Origin: Planctomycetota bacterium
GTDB taxonomy: Bacteria; Planctomycetota; UBA1135; GCA-002748355
Direction: 5' to 3'
Length of the DNA: 64,000 nt
Assembly: GCA_002748355.1 (NCBI GenBank)
Contig: PDSF01000030.1
Location: 62,001 to 126,000 of the forward strand
Each line of letters starts with the position of its first letter. Position 1 is the first letter of the stretch. The notes below the pieces were generated by a model, which had not been told where the DNA came from, did not search any database, and worked only from the letters and a program-made list of their open reading frames with translations. The translations under genes were made by a program, and so were the position numbers. Positions 43,532-51,950 of this stretch are shown in pieces.

Positions 43532-44680
43532 GTGAGCAGACGAGCGAAGATCGGGATAGATATTCGTGAGGCCGTCCGTGCCCAACCACGGGGCATCGGC
43601 GTCTACCAGGGCCACGTTGTCGAGGCGCTCGGCCGCCAAGGCGCGCCCTACGAATACGTCCTCTACCACGAACGGGATCGCGAGAGCGACTGGCCCAAGA
43701 TCCCGGCGTACAGCAGCTCTAGCCAAATCGGGGCCAAGGGTAGCCGCTTCCAGTTCTGGGAGCGCTTCGCCCTCCCCACTCGGCTGCTCGCCGACGGGGT
43801 CGCCCTCTACCACGGCACCTTCAATACCCTGCCGCCACGGCCCTGGCCGCTGCGTGGGCCAAAGCTCGTGGTCACCATCCACGACCTCATCGTGACCTGG
43901 GTCAACGAAAACCTCGACGACCCCTATGTGCGTTATGTGCGCAAGGCCATGGGCCGCGTGATCAGGCAGAGCGACCGAATTGTCACCATCAGCGAATACA
44001 GCAAGCGTGACATCGTGATGCGCTACGGGGCGCGCCCCGAGACCGTGCGCGTGGCCCACAACGGCCTGCATCCACGCTTCTACGAGGATCCTCCCCAAGA
44101 GCAGCAGGCTCGGGTGCGCCAGAGCTTCGCCGACGGCAAGCCCTATCTTTTCGCCATTGGCGCACTCCTCTCCCGAAAAAACTGCGACGCTGTCTTCCCG
44201 ATGCTCGCAGCACTGAAGGCTGATGGAAGCCTCGGCGACGCCGTGCTGGTGATGACGGGCCTCCAGGAGCAGGCGATGGAACTCCGCCGCAAGGCAGCGG
44301 AAGAAGCCGGAGTCCTGGAGCATGTCCGCTTCTACGGCTACCTCGACGTGGCCGATCTGCACGCGCTCTACGCTGGCGCCGAACTCTTCATCTACCCGAG
44401 CCTCTACGAGGGCTGGGGTATCCCCATCGTTGAGGCCCTGGCCTGCGGCACGCCGGTGGCGACCAGCGAAACCACCTCGATGCCGGAGGCCGGTGGCGAA
44501 TTCGCTCGCTACTTCGACCCGAAGGACAACGAGTCGATCCGCGAAACCGTGCGCAAGCTGTGGAAGGAACGCAGCGCTTGGCGGGAACAGCAGGCAGAAG
44601 CCCAGGCTTTTGCCCGCAGCTTCAGCTACGACGAGCACGCACGGCGCCTGATCGAGATCTACGGAGAGCTGCTCGGGTGA
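43532..44680 (+). CDS. Glycosyltransferase family 4 (GT-B)
   Basis: 382 aa with GTG start at 43532 (AAAGGGA upstream). Typical layout: N-lobe GIDIREAVRAQPRGIGVYQG, LVVTIHDLIV, DRIVTISEYSKRDI, then the donor lobe with FAIGALLSRKN, VRFYGYLDVADLHALYAGAE and EGWGIPIVEALACGTPVATS, the EX7E nucleotide-sugar site. It transfers a sugar to an unknown acceptor. It overlaps the next gene (GTGA), a GT-C-type membrane enzyme, so they likely build one glycan or glycolipid. Confidence 0.9.
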   Translation: MSRRAKIGIDIREAVRAQPRGIGVYQGHVVEALGRQGAPYEYVLYHERDRESDWPKIPAYSSSSQIGAKGSRFQFWERFALPTRLLADGVALYHGTFNTLPPRPWPLRGPKLVVTIHDLIVTWVNENLDDPYVRYVRKAMGRVIRQSDRIVTISEYSKRDIVMRYGARPETVRVAHNGLHPRFYEDPPQEQQARVRQSFADGKPYLFAIGALLSRKNCDAVFPMLAALKADGSLGDAVLVMTGLQEQAMELRRKAAEEAGVLEHVRFYGYLDVADLHALYAGAELFIYPSLYEGWGIPIVEALACGTPVATSETTSMPEAGGEFARYFDPKDNESIRETVRKLWKERSAWREQQAEAQAFARSFSYDEHARRLIEIYGELLG

Positions 44681-46068
44681 GACGAAAGATCCCGCGCTTG
44701 GCGTTAGCCGCGGGAGCCTCTCTGCTCCTGCTGGCTCCGGCTTCGTGGCGCCACCACTACCTCTGGGGCGGAGACTACGCTGATTACTTGCACTTCTTCG
44801 AGCTGATCTCGCTCTTGCTATCCCAGGGGCTCGGGCTCTGGGTGCTCTGGCGGGCGCTGTGCCGCGTGGAGCGAGGTGCGATCGATCTACGCACGATCTG
44901 GCGCGGCAGCTCCTGGATCCTCCTCGCCTCGCTCTTCGTCCTGCCCTTCATGTCCGATGACGTCTTCGCCTACGACCTACGCGGGAGGATTCTCTCTCTG
45001 CACGGAGGCAACCCCTACGTCGACGTCGCCACACAGTATGCGGGAGTGGATCCTCTCGTCGATCCAGCGAACCGCTGGCACAGCTATCCCAACCCCTACG
45101 GCCCACTCTTTACGCTCTGCCAGGGCGGCATCGCCTGGGTCAGTTCCTTGCTACCCGGCGTCTCGGCGCAGGTGCAGCAGCTCTCCTCGCTCCTCTTCTA
45201 CAGGCTGCTCGCGGCCATTGCCCTCCTAGGCATCGCACGGCAACTCGTGCTCTGGGCGCCCGATGCCAAAGCCGCCCAGCGCGTCGCCCTCTGCGTATTG
45301 TGGAACCCGCTGCTCTGGCTGGAGGGCGTCGTGCACGCCCACAACGACCTGCTGCTGGGCGCAGCCCTGGTCTTTGCCCTGAGCTCTCTGCTGCGAGAAC
45401 GTTTTCTGACGGCAGCCCTATGGCTCTGGCTCGGCGTCCAGATCAAGTTCATCTCACTGGCACTAGGCCCGCTCTTCTTGGCGCTGGCCTTGCGCCGCAA
45501 ACGCTTTGGCAGCTTCGCCCTCGGCAACCTGCTCGGGCTACTGCCCTTTGCGGCGCTGGGCTTCTACTTCTGGTCGGGCCCCGGCGGCCTCGACTGGCTA
45601 AGCAGGCAGGGGCAGCTGCACTGTGCATCGCTGCAGCTCCTCGTCGCCCAGCTCTTCGCGGCTCCCTTCGAGATCGTGCAAAAACTGGGCATGCTCCTCG
45701 CGGTGCTCTTCGCCTTCTGGGCGGCCTGGCGCTGCCAGAAGCTACAGGAGGCTCCCCTGTGGAGCGCGCGCCTGCTCTTCGTCCTCATCCTGCTCGGCCT
45801 GAGCTGGGCAGGGCCCTGGTACCATCTCTGGTGGCTAGCCCTCTGCTGGAACCCTCGGCTCCTGCCCGGCGCTCCGGCACGTAGCCTGATGCTGACGACG
45901 GCTCTCAGCTATGGCATCAGCCTCGGCGCCCGTGATCTAGGTAGAGACCACGAGTGGACCCAATGGGCGCTGACGATGGCCATCCCCGCCCTGCTCTTCC
46001 TTGCCTGGAAATCGAAGCCGCTGCCGACGGCTCCGCCCCCCGCTAGCTCCTCCGCGCCGGTGTCCTAA
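44677..46068 (+). CDS. Polytopic membrane glycosyltransferase (GT-C, mannosyltransferase-like)
   Basis: 463 aa, GTG start at 44677 overlapping the GT4 stop by 4 bases. About 10 or more hydrophobic segments. The loop after the second span has MSDDVFAYDLRGRILSLHGG with NPYVDV and NPYGPLF: the SDD plus NPY pattern of GT-C (GT87-like) enzymes that use polyprenyl-phosphate sugar donors. WNPLLWLEGVVHAHNDLLLG is also typical. The C-terminus is Pro/Ser/Ala-rich. Donor and acceptor are unknown. Confidence 0.82.
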   Translation: MRRKIPRLALAAGASLLLLAPASWRHHYLWGGDYADYLHFFELISLLLSQGLGLWVLWRALCRVERGAIDLRTIWRGSSWILLASLFVLPFMSDDVFAYDLRGRILSLHGGNPYVDVATQYAGVDPLVDPANRWHSYPNPYGPLFTLCQGGIAWVSSLLPGVSAQVQQLSSLLFYRLLAAIALLGIARQLVLWAPDAKAAQRVALCVLWNPLLWLEGVVHAHNDLLLGAALVFALSSLLRERFLTAALWLWLGVQIKFISLALGPLFLALALRRKRFGSFALGNLLGLLPFAALGFYFWSGPGGLDWLSRQGQLHCASLQLLVAQLFAAPFEIVQKLGMLLAVLFAFWAAWRCQKLQEAPLWSARLLFVLILLGLSWAGPWYHLWWLALCWNPRLLPGAPARSLMLTTALSYGISLGARDLGRDHEWTQWALTMAIPALLFLAWKSKPLPTAPPPASSSAPVS

Positions 46069-46111
46069 GAGGCCCTCCGGCTCGCCGCTCGGCGGCAAGG
46101 CCGTGCCTCTT
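46067..46111. terminator. Bidirectional terminator-like hairpin between GT-C gene and dinB
   Basis: AAGAGGC (46067-46073) pairs with GCCTCTT (46105-46111), enclosing a GC-rich inner dyad. It sits in the 59-base convergent gap and overlaps the GT-C stop codon. Confidence 0.5.
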
Positions 46112-46127
46112 CGCCCCGGGCCCAGGC

Positions 46128-47303
46128 TCAGTCCGCTTCGGCTTCCGGGCGCCCATGCCGCACGGCATTCTGGCCATGCTTGCCGCGCAGCTCATCGAGG
46201 GCGCGAAGCACCCGCTCGCTCTTCTGCCGCTGCTCCTGGCCAAAGAGCTGCTTCTGCCGCCCCCGGCCCTCGGGAACAAAGTCGCAAAGCGCGACGCCAA
46301 GCAGGCGCTTGGGGCGAGCCGCCTGCGGCAGCTTCTGCAGCAGCTCACACACCGTGCGGTAGATCTCCAGGTCGTCGAAGCTCGCCTCGCGGAGGCGTCG
46401 CTGCCGCGTGTGCGTCTCAAAGGGTGGAAAACGGCACTTGAGCTTGACGACGAAGCCGCGCAGGCCCTGGGCCCGGGCGCGCATACCCACCGCTTCGCTG
46501 AGCGCCAGCAGCACCGAAGCGGCCGCCGCCTCCCCCTCCAGATCTATCCCGAAGCTCTGCTCGTGACTGATGGACTTGGGCCCAGAGCTCGGCGCCACCG
46601 CACGCTGGTCCTGGCCGTGGGCCAGCGCCAAAAAGTGCCGGGCCTGCTCCAGCCCCAGCGCCCGCTCAAGGCGGCTGGGCTCGCATGCCGCGACATCGCC
46701 GATGGTGAGCAAGCCGAGATCCAGCAGCCGCGCTTGCGTCTTGGGGCCCGCTCCCCAGAGGCGTTTGATCGGCAGAGGCGCCAGGAACTCCGCCTCGCGG
46801 CCGCGCGGCACGATGGTGAGCCCATCGGGCTTCCTCAGGTCGGAGGCGACCTTCGCGCAGTATTTGTTGCTGGCGACACCGATCGAGATCGTCAGCTCGG
46901 TGCTCGCACGAACCTGCCTGCGGATCCTCTTGGCGATCTCCACGCCATCCCCAAAGAGCAAGGCGCTCCCGGTCACGTCGAGGAAGGCCTCATCGAGCGA
47001 CAGCGGTTCGACCAGCGGCGTCACGCTCTCAAAGATCCCGCGCAGCTCACGAGCGAGTTCGACATAGACCTCCATGCGCGGCGCAACGAAGATCGCTTCC
47101 GGGCAGAGACGCTTGGCGACGCTCCCCGGCATCGCCGAGTGCACGCCAAAACGCCGCGCCTCATAACTACAAGTGGCGACGACCCCACGCGGGCCGTCGC
47201 CACCGACGATCACGGGCTTGCCCCGCAACTCCGGCCGATCCCGCTGCTCCACCGACGCATAGAAGGCGTCGAGGTCGGCATGCAGGATCGTTTGTTCGCT
47301 CAT
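46128..47303 (-). CDS. dinB: DNA polymerase IV
   Basis: 391 aa from ATG 47303. Y-family palm: ILHADLDAFYASVEQRD (first Asp pair), SYEARRFGVHSAMPG, EPLSLDEAFLDVTGS (Asp/Glu metal ligands) and GVASNKYCAKVASDLRKPDG. The helix-hairpin-helix in LWGAGPKTQARLLDLGLLTI follows, then the little-finger domain. A C-terminal beta-clamp motif may be the QKQLFGQ stretch. It is an error-prone, translesion polymerase. 13 bases after the FKBP gene on the same strand. Confidence 0.95.
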   Translation of the reverse strand: MSEQTILHADLDAFYASVEQRDRPELRGKPVIVGGDGPRGVVATCSYEARRFGVHSAMPGSVAKRLCPEAIFVAPRMEVYVELARELRGIFESVTPLVEPLSLDEAFLDVTGSALLFGDGVEIAKRIRRQVRASTELTISIGVASNKYCAKVASDLRKPDGLTIVPRGREAEFLAPLPIKRLWGAGPKTQARLLDLGLLTIGDVAACEPSRLERALGLEQARHFLALAHGQDQRAVAPSSGPKSISHEQSFGIDLEGEAAAASVLLALSEAVGMRARAQGLRGFVVKLKCRFPPFETHTRQRRLREASFDDLEIYRTVCELLQKLPQAARPKRLLGVALCDFVPEGRGRQKQLFGQEQRQKSERVLRALDELRGKHGQNAVRHGRPEAEAD

Positions 47304-47316
47304 CCGAAGAGCATGC

Positions 47317-48513
47317 TCAACGCACGACTTCGAGCAGTTCCACCACGAAGACGAGGGTCGAGTTCGGGGGGATATTGCCGGTAGCCCTGGCGCCGTAGGC
47401 AATCCGCGCGGGAATCACGAAGAGGTACTTGCTGCCTTCCTTCATCAGCTGCAAGCCCTCGGTCCAGCCGGGAATCACCCGGCTCACCCCAAACTGCGAA
47501 GGCTCGCCACGGGAGTAGCTGGAGTCGAAGCTCTTGCCATTGGTCAACCAACCGGCGTAGTGGACCTTGACACTTTCATAGGCCTTGGGGCTCTTGCCCT
47601 TGCCCTTGCGCAGGACCTTGTACTTGAGGCCCGAGCCGGTCTTCTGCAGCTCATCGTCGGAGGGCAGCTCGAACTTGGGGAGGGGGAGGGGCTTAATGAT
47701 CCGCACCATCTCCAAGTACCAATAGGTCGTCTCGCCAGCAGCGATGCCCTGTCCGGGACTCTTCTTTCCCCAGGCGAGCTTGGCCGGAACCGCAACCCAC
47801 ATTTTGCCGCCCTGCTTCATCAGCAGCGGTGCTTCCTTGAGGAAGGCAAGCCGCATAGCGGAAACACTGCCCTTGATCCGCTGTCCCTCCTCCATCCGCG
47901 ACATCAGCATATTGCCGTCTTTGCTGAAGAGGGCGAGGGCCAGCTCGAAGGCCTCGTTCGCCTTGCAGCGCTCGCCTTTACCTTCGGCGAGGACTTCGTA
48001 TTGGAGCCCGGACTTGGTCGTCACCAGCTTCTTCGGGTCGGGCTTGCGGAAGGCCGGCGGCTTGGGCAGCACCGTCACCCCGAGTAGCTCCACCTTGAAC
48101 ATCAGCGTCGCGTTCGGGCCGATCAGCGGCGGGGAGCCACGATCTTTGTAGGCAAGGTGGCCGGGGATCTCGAAGTAGAAGCTGTCGCCGACGGTCATCA
48201 GCTGCAGGCCTTCGTTCCAGCCCGCAATCACCTGCCCCAGCTTGAACTCGGCAGGCTGCCCTCTCTGCACCGACGAATCAAAGAGAACGCCGCCGTCCTT
48301 GAGCCAGCCTGAGTAATGGACCTTGACCTGGTCCCCCATCGCCGGCGAAGCGCCGCCCTTGGTGTCCTTGAGGACCCAATACTTGAGGCCGGACTTGGTG
48401 ACGGTGGGCGCGGACTTTGGCTTGGGCTGAACGGGCTTGCCCTTCTGGGCGCAGGCCGCAGCGAAGGGTAGGAGAGTAGCGGCGAGCGCCGCGAGCAGGG
48501 TGCTGTGCTTCAA
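47317..48513 (-). CDS. Exported triple-domain FKBP-type peptidyl-prolyl isomerase
   Basis: 398 aa with a TTG start at 48513 chosen to give a signal peptide (HSTLLAALAATLLPFAAACA). Domain 1 (about 40-150): KVHYSGWLKDGGVLFDSS, VIAGWNEGLQLM. Domain 2 (about 165-290) retains the fold outline (KSGLQYEVLAEGKGERC, AKLAWGKKSPGQGI) but lacks the FDSS and VIxGW active-site residues. Domain 3 (about 305-398) is canonical: KVHYAGWLTNGKSFDSS, VIPGWTEGLQLM, IAYGARATGNIPPNSTLVF. It probably folds exported proteins. A middle domain that lost catalysis may bind substrate. Confidence 0.9.
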   Translation of the reverse strand: MKHSTLLAALAATLLPFAAACAQKGKPVQPKPKSAPTVTKSGLKYWVLKDTKGGASPAMGDQVKVHYSGWLKDGGVLFDSSVQRGQPAEFKLGQVIAGWNEGLQLMTVGDSFYFEIPGHLAYKDRGSPPLIGPNATLMFKVELLGVTVLPKPPAFRKPDPKKLVTTKSGLQYEVLAEGKGERCKANEAFELALALFSKDGNMLMSRMEEGQRIKGSVSAMRLAFLKEAPLLMKQGGKMWVAVPAKLAWGKKSPGQGIAAGETTYWYLEMVRIIKPLPLPKFELPSDDELQKTGSGLKYKVLRKGKGKSPKAYESVKVHYAGWLTNGKSFDSSYSRGEPSQFGVSRVIPGWTEGLQLMKEGSKYLFVIPARIAYGARATGNIPPNSTLVFVVELLEVVR

Positions 48514-48653
48514 GGTAGAGGACCTTCTCAGGGGGGATTCGTAGCGGTTCAGGCGACGCAGCGTCGGGGAAGACCAGAGCCAGCGCAAGGCCGGAAGCCA
48601 GGGAAGGCAACTGGGACGGACAAAACTCGGCGGCGCTCCCGGGCAGGACGCCT

Positions 48654-49475
48654 TCACCTGGGGCCTGCACCGGGGGCCTGGCGGGCCAGGGCACCACTGC
48701 GCCGCAGCAAAAAGCCAAAGAAGCGGGGGACGTGCCGCACCAGCCACACGAGAACGCGGCCGTGCCCGGTGACCACCACCTCGCGGCGACGGCGGCGGAT
48801 GGCGCGCAGCATCACCTTGGCGGCCCGATCGGCCGGACAGGCCAGCCAGGAAGGCACCGGGTCCTGATGCTCCGCATGGTGCACCCCCTCATTGTCGACC
48901 TGACGAAACTCGGTTTTGACGAAGCCCGGGGCGATGTGCAGCACCCGGACCCCCTCCTTCTCCAGCTCGCAGCCAAGCCCTTCGGCCAAGGCGCGCAGCG
49001 CATACTTGCTCACCGAGTAGGGCGTGACGCCGGGCATGCTCAGGTAGCCGCAGACGCTGCCCATCAGCGCCAAGACGCCCCGGCTCTGGCGCAGCGCCGG
49101 CAAGGCCGCCTTCGCACAGCGCAGGACCCCATAGAGATTGGTCTCGAGCTGGCGGCGGTAGTCCTCGAGCTCGAGCTGGTCGAAGGGCGCCGAGACCCCG
49201 AAGCCGGCGTTGGCAATCAGCACATCGAGACGAGCGAAGCGCTCCAGCGTCGCCGCGACCAGGCGCTGCACATCCTCGTCCTGGGTGACATCGCAGCCCA
49301 GAGCCATGCAGCGCTCGCCACTGGGGTCGAGCTCGGCGCAGAGCTCGCGCAGACGCTTGAGGCGCCGGGCGGCCAGCACCACCCGCGCCCCGCCTGCATA
49401 CGCAGCGCGCGCCAGCGCCGCACCAATCCCCGAACTCGCGCCGGTGATCACGAAAACCTGGGCTTTGCGATTCAT
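48654..49475 (-). CDS. Short-chain dehydrogenase/reductase
   Basis: 273 aa from ATG 49475. Classical SDR: VITGASSGIGAALA (TGxxxGIG), NAGFGVSAPFDQ, SVCGYLSMPGVTPYSVSKYA with Ser, Tyr and Lys of the catalytic triad, and IAPGFVKTEF. The C-terminus has a hydrophobic stretch VLVWLVRHVPRFFGFLLRR, which may contact the membrane. The substrate is not indicated by neighbours. Confidence 0.9.
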   Translation of the reverse strand: MNRKAQVFVITGASSGIGAALARAAYAGGARVVLAARRLKRLRELCAELDPSGERCMALGCDVTQDEDVQRLVAATLERFARLDVLIANAGFGVSAPFDQLELEDYRRQLETNLYGVLRCAKAALPALRQSRGVLALMGSVCGYLSMPGVTPYSVSKYALRALAEGLGCELEKEGVRVLHIAPGFVKTEFRQVDNEGVHHAEHQDPVPSWLACPADRAAKVMLRAIRRRRREVVVTGHGRVLVWLVRHVPRFFGFLLRRSGALARQAPGAGPR

Positions 49476-49672
49476 AGCTGGCAAGTTTCAGCCATCGGGC
49501 CGCGCCATTCCACGCTGGAGCGCGAGCTGCCGAGCCCTGCCCCTGCCAGCGAACTCCCCCAAACAGACCCGCAGAAAACTTTGGTCCCCGCAGTTCAAAA
49601 AACGGCAAGTGTCGACCATCGACCCGCGCCGCTCCATGCTGGCGCCCTTTGTCACGATCTCCCAGAACGCAC

Positions 49673-51565
49673 ATGAGTCCAAGCAAACGACAGTCCTCTT
49701 TCGCCGCCCTTGTCACCAGCTCGGCCCTCGTCGCCCTGCTAGGCGCGGCTCCTGCCTTCGCGCAAACAAACACCTTCGCGCAAAAAGCCAAGAAGGCGGC
49801 GCCAAAAGCCGCGGCCGTAACTTCTAAGAAAGCGACGAAGGCGGCCCCGAAGAAAGCCCCCAAGACCAAGATCCACCTCGTCTCCATGGCCGGCTCCTAT
49901 GCCGACCAGGCCGGCGGCGGCCAGAGCCTACAGAGCTTGCTCATGGGTGGCGGCGTCAGCAATAAGTCGGTATCCGAGCTCATCGCTCAGCTGCAAGCGC
50001 TGGCAAACAACAAGAGCGCCGACATCGTGCTCTTCGACTTCACAAAGCCGATTGGAATGGACCGCGCCAACCTCCCCGAGGTCGCCGCCGCCATCCACGC
50101 CCTCAAGGCCAAGCACGGCAAGCGCACCTACGCCTACCTCAAGAACGCCAACGACGTGCAGTTCCAGCTCGCGGCGATGTGCGGCCGCATCTACATGGCG
50201 GAGATGGGCACCCTCGACCTGCCCTCGCCAAGCATGTCGACCCTGCACATGAAGAAGGCCTTCGACCTCTTCGGCATCGGCATGGACGTCGTGCGCTGCG
50301 GCGACTTCAAAGGTGCGGTCGAGCCCTACCTGCTGCCCAAGATCAGTGATCACCTCCGCAATCACTACCTGGCGATGCTCCGCAGCATCAACCACGGCAT
50401 CGTCGAGCGCATCGCCAAGGGCCGCGACCTCGACCCCAAGTGGGTGCGGGCGATGCAGAAGAAGCGCATCTTCACCGCCAAGCAGGCCAAGAACGAAGGC
50501 TTGGTCGATGCCCTGGTCCCCTGGCGGGATGCCCTGCCGACCCTGGTCGCCGCCCTTGAGCTGGGCACGGACTACCAGAGCATCGACGTGCTGAAGAAGA
50601 AGACCAAGCGCGCAACCGTCAACCCGATGCTGATGCTGACCAATATGTTCCGGAAGAAGCGTCCGGAGAGGATCCGCAAGGACGCGATCGCCGTCCTGCA
50701 CCTGCAAGGCACCATCGTCGACGGCTTCAAGCCTGCGCCCGGCAACATCGTCTCCGGCCCCACCGTTAAGGAAATCCAGCGCCTCACCAAGAGCGACAAG
50801 ATCAAGGCCGTCGTCGTCCGCGTGAACTCGCCGGGAGGATCCGCCACCGCCAGCGAAGCCATCCTCGTCGCGCTCAAGGAGCTCATGGCCAAGAAGCCCA
50901 TCGTGATCTCGCAGGGCAGCCTCGCCGCCTCGGGTGGTTACTGGATCTCCTGCACCGGCTCCAAAATCTTCGCCCAGCCCGCAACGATCACCGGTTCGAT
51001 CGGCGTCTTCGGCACCAAGCCGAACTTCGGCAAGATCGCTGGTAGGCTAGGCCTGCACGAGTCGCCGGTCGCTTTGGACGAGTCGGCCGGCATGACCTCC
51101 CTGTTCCGCGGCTGGACGCCCGAGGAAAAGGCCCGCATCCAAAGCTTCGTCAACGCCACCTACGACCGCTTCCTCGATCGCGTAGCGGCCATGCGCAAGC
51201 TACCGCGCTCGGTGGTCGAGAAGCTCGCCGGCGGCCGGGTGTGGAGCGGCCTGCAAGCCAAGAAGCTCGGCCTCGTCGACGAGCTCGGCGGCCTGCAAGA
51301 CGCCATCGCCTTCGTGCGCAAGGCAGCCAAGATCAAGGGCAAGATCGAGATCAAGCACTTCCCCAAGCCGAAGAGCTTCATGGAGAGCCTGGCAGAGTCC
51401 TTCGGCGGCGTGAAGGCCGCCCTGCCCGCCCCCGCGACCCTGCGCTTGATCGCCAAGCAGCACGGCAGCCTCGAGCATGCCCTGCAGATCCTCCATGACG
51501 CGCTCACGCACAAGCGCCCCTGGAACGTTTGGGCCCTCAGCCCCACGACCCTGCAGCTGCGCTGA
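49673..51565 (+). CDS. sppA: SppA-type signal peptide peptidase (protease IV, S49)
   Basis: 630 aa from ATG 49673. A signal sequence (about 1-32, ending APAFAQ) is followed by a Lys/Ala-rich linker (about 38-66). Two S49 domains: the N-terminal one carries the catalytic Lys in VVRCGDFKGAVEPYLLPK, the C-terminal one the nucleophile Ser in QGSLAASGGYWISCTGS after VVVRVNSPGGSATASEAIL. SppA degrades leftover signal peptides and some membrane fragments. Instead of a clear membrane anchor it has a cleavable-looking signal peptide, so a periplasmic form is possible. Followed by a strong hairpin. Confidence 0.93.
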   Translation: MSPSKRQSSFAALVTSSALVALLGAAPAFAQTNTFAQKAKKAAPKAAAVTSKKATKAAPKKAPKTKIHLVSMAGSYADQAGGGQSLQSLLMGGGVSNKSVSELIAQLQALANNKSADIVLFDFTKPIGMDRANLPEVAAAIHALKAKHGKRTYAYLKNANDVQFQLAAMCGRIYMAEMGTLDLPSPSMSTLHMKKAFDLFGIGMDVVRCGDFKGAVEPYLLPKISDHLRNHYLAMLRSINHGIVERIAKGRDLDPKWVRAMQKKRIFTAKQAKNEGLVDALVPWRDALPTLVAALELGTDYQSIDVLKKKTKRATVNPMLMLTNMFRKKRPERIRKDAIAVLHLQGTIVDGFKPAPGNIVSGPTVKEIQRLTKSDKIKAVVVRVNSPGGSATASEAILVALKELMAKKPIVISQGSLAASGGYWISCTGSKIFAQPATITGSIGVFGTKPNFGKIAGRLGLHESPVALDESAGMTSLFRGWTPEEKARIQSFVNATYDRFLDRVAAMRKLPRSVVEKLAGGRVWSGLQAKKLGLVDELGGLQDAIAFVRKAAKIKGKIEIKHFPKPKSFMESLAESFGGVKAALPAPATLRLIAKQHGSLEHALQILHDALTHKRPWNVWALSPTTLQLR

Positions 51566-51580
51566 GCAAGCAGCCGACCC

Positions 51581-51605
51581 GCCCGCTGCGCACGCAGCAG
51601 CGGGC
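51581..51605 (+). terminator. Hairpin downstream of sppA
   Basis: GCCCGCTGC and GCAGCGGGC form a perfect 9-bp stem with a 7-base loop, starting 16 bases after the sppA stop. No U-tract. Confidence 0.6.
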
Positions 51606-51663
51606 CGTGTCCGATCAGCGGTGATCCCCGCGCCCCTGACAGGGGGCGAAGCCCAGGCTCTCC

Positions 51664-51683
51664 GGGCAGGACTCCTGCCCTTT
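51664..51683. terminator. Second hairpin in the sppA/FG-GAP gap
   Basis: GGGCAGG-ACT-CCTGCCC, a perfect 7-bp stem with 3-base loop, followed by TTT on the plus strand. Confidence 0.45.
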
Positions 51684-51710
51684 GCAGAGGCTAGCGACAT
51701 AGACCCTGCC

Positions 51711-51731
51711 CGTAAGCGTTGCTTGACGTCC
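51711..51731. repeat. 21-bp direct repeat, copy 1
   Basis: Starts CGTAAGCGTTGCTTGAC and ends GTCC; identical to 56544-56564. The match stops at both ends exactly, as flanks differ. The unit contains the small dyad AAGCGTTGCTT and the palindrome GACGTC. Confidence 0.9.
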
Positions 51732-51950
51732 ACCTTGGCTTTCCAGTGTGTAGCTCTCGGTATCAGAGCACAGAGGCCAGTAGGCGCTCCCGCTCAGCTT
51801 CGACGTCTGCCATAAGGTGCTGTTTCCAGCCGTGCGGCGTGAGTTTGGTCACGTCGCTGCAGGTCGAGCCCCTCATCTCATGCCCACAGCGTCCGCAACA
51901 GGCGTTCGGAATCCAGGTGGGCGTCAAGTAACGCATACAGCCTTCCCAGC

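Larger units (their letters stand above)
51566..51950. other. Convergent gene-free region holding one 21-bp repeat copy
   Basis: 385 bases between sppA (plus) and the FG-GAP gene (minus). It holds two hairpins, annotated separately, and one copy of the 21-bp repeat. No gene recognised. Confidence 0.6.
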
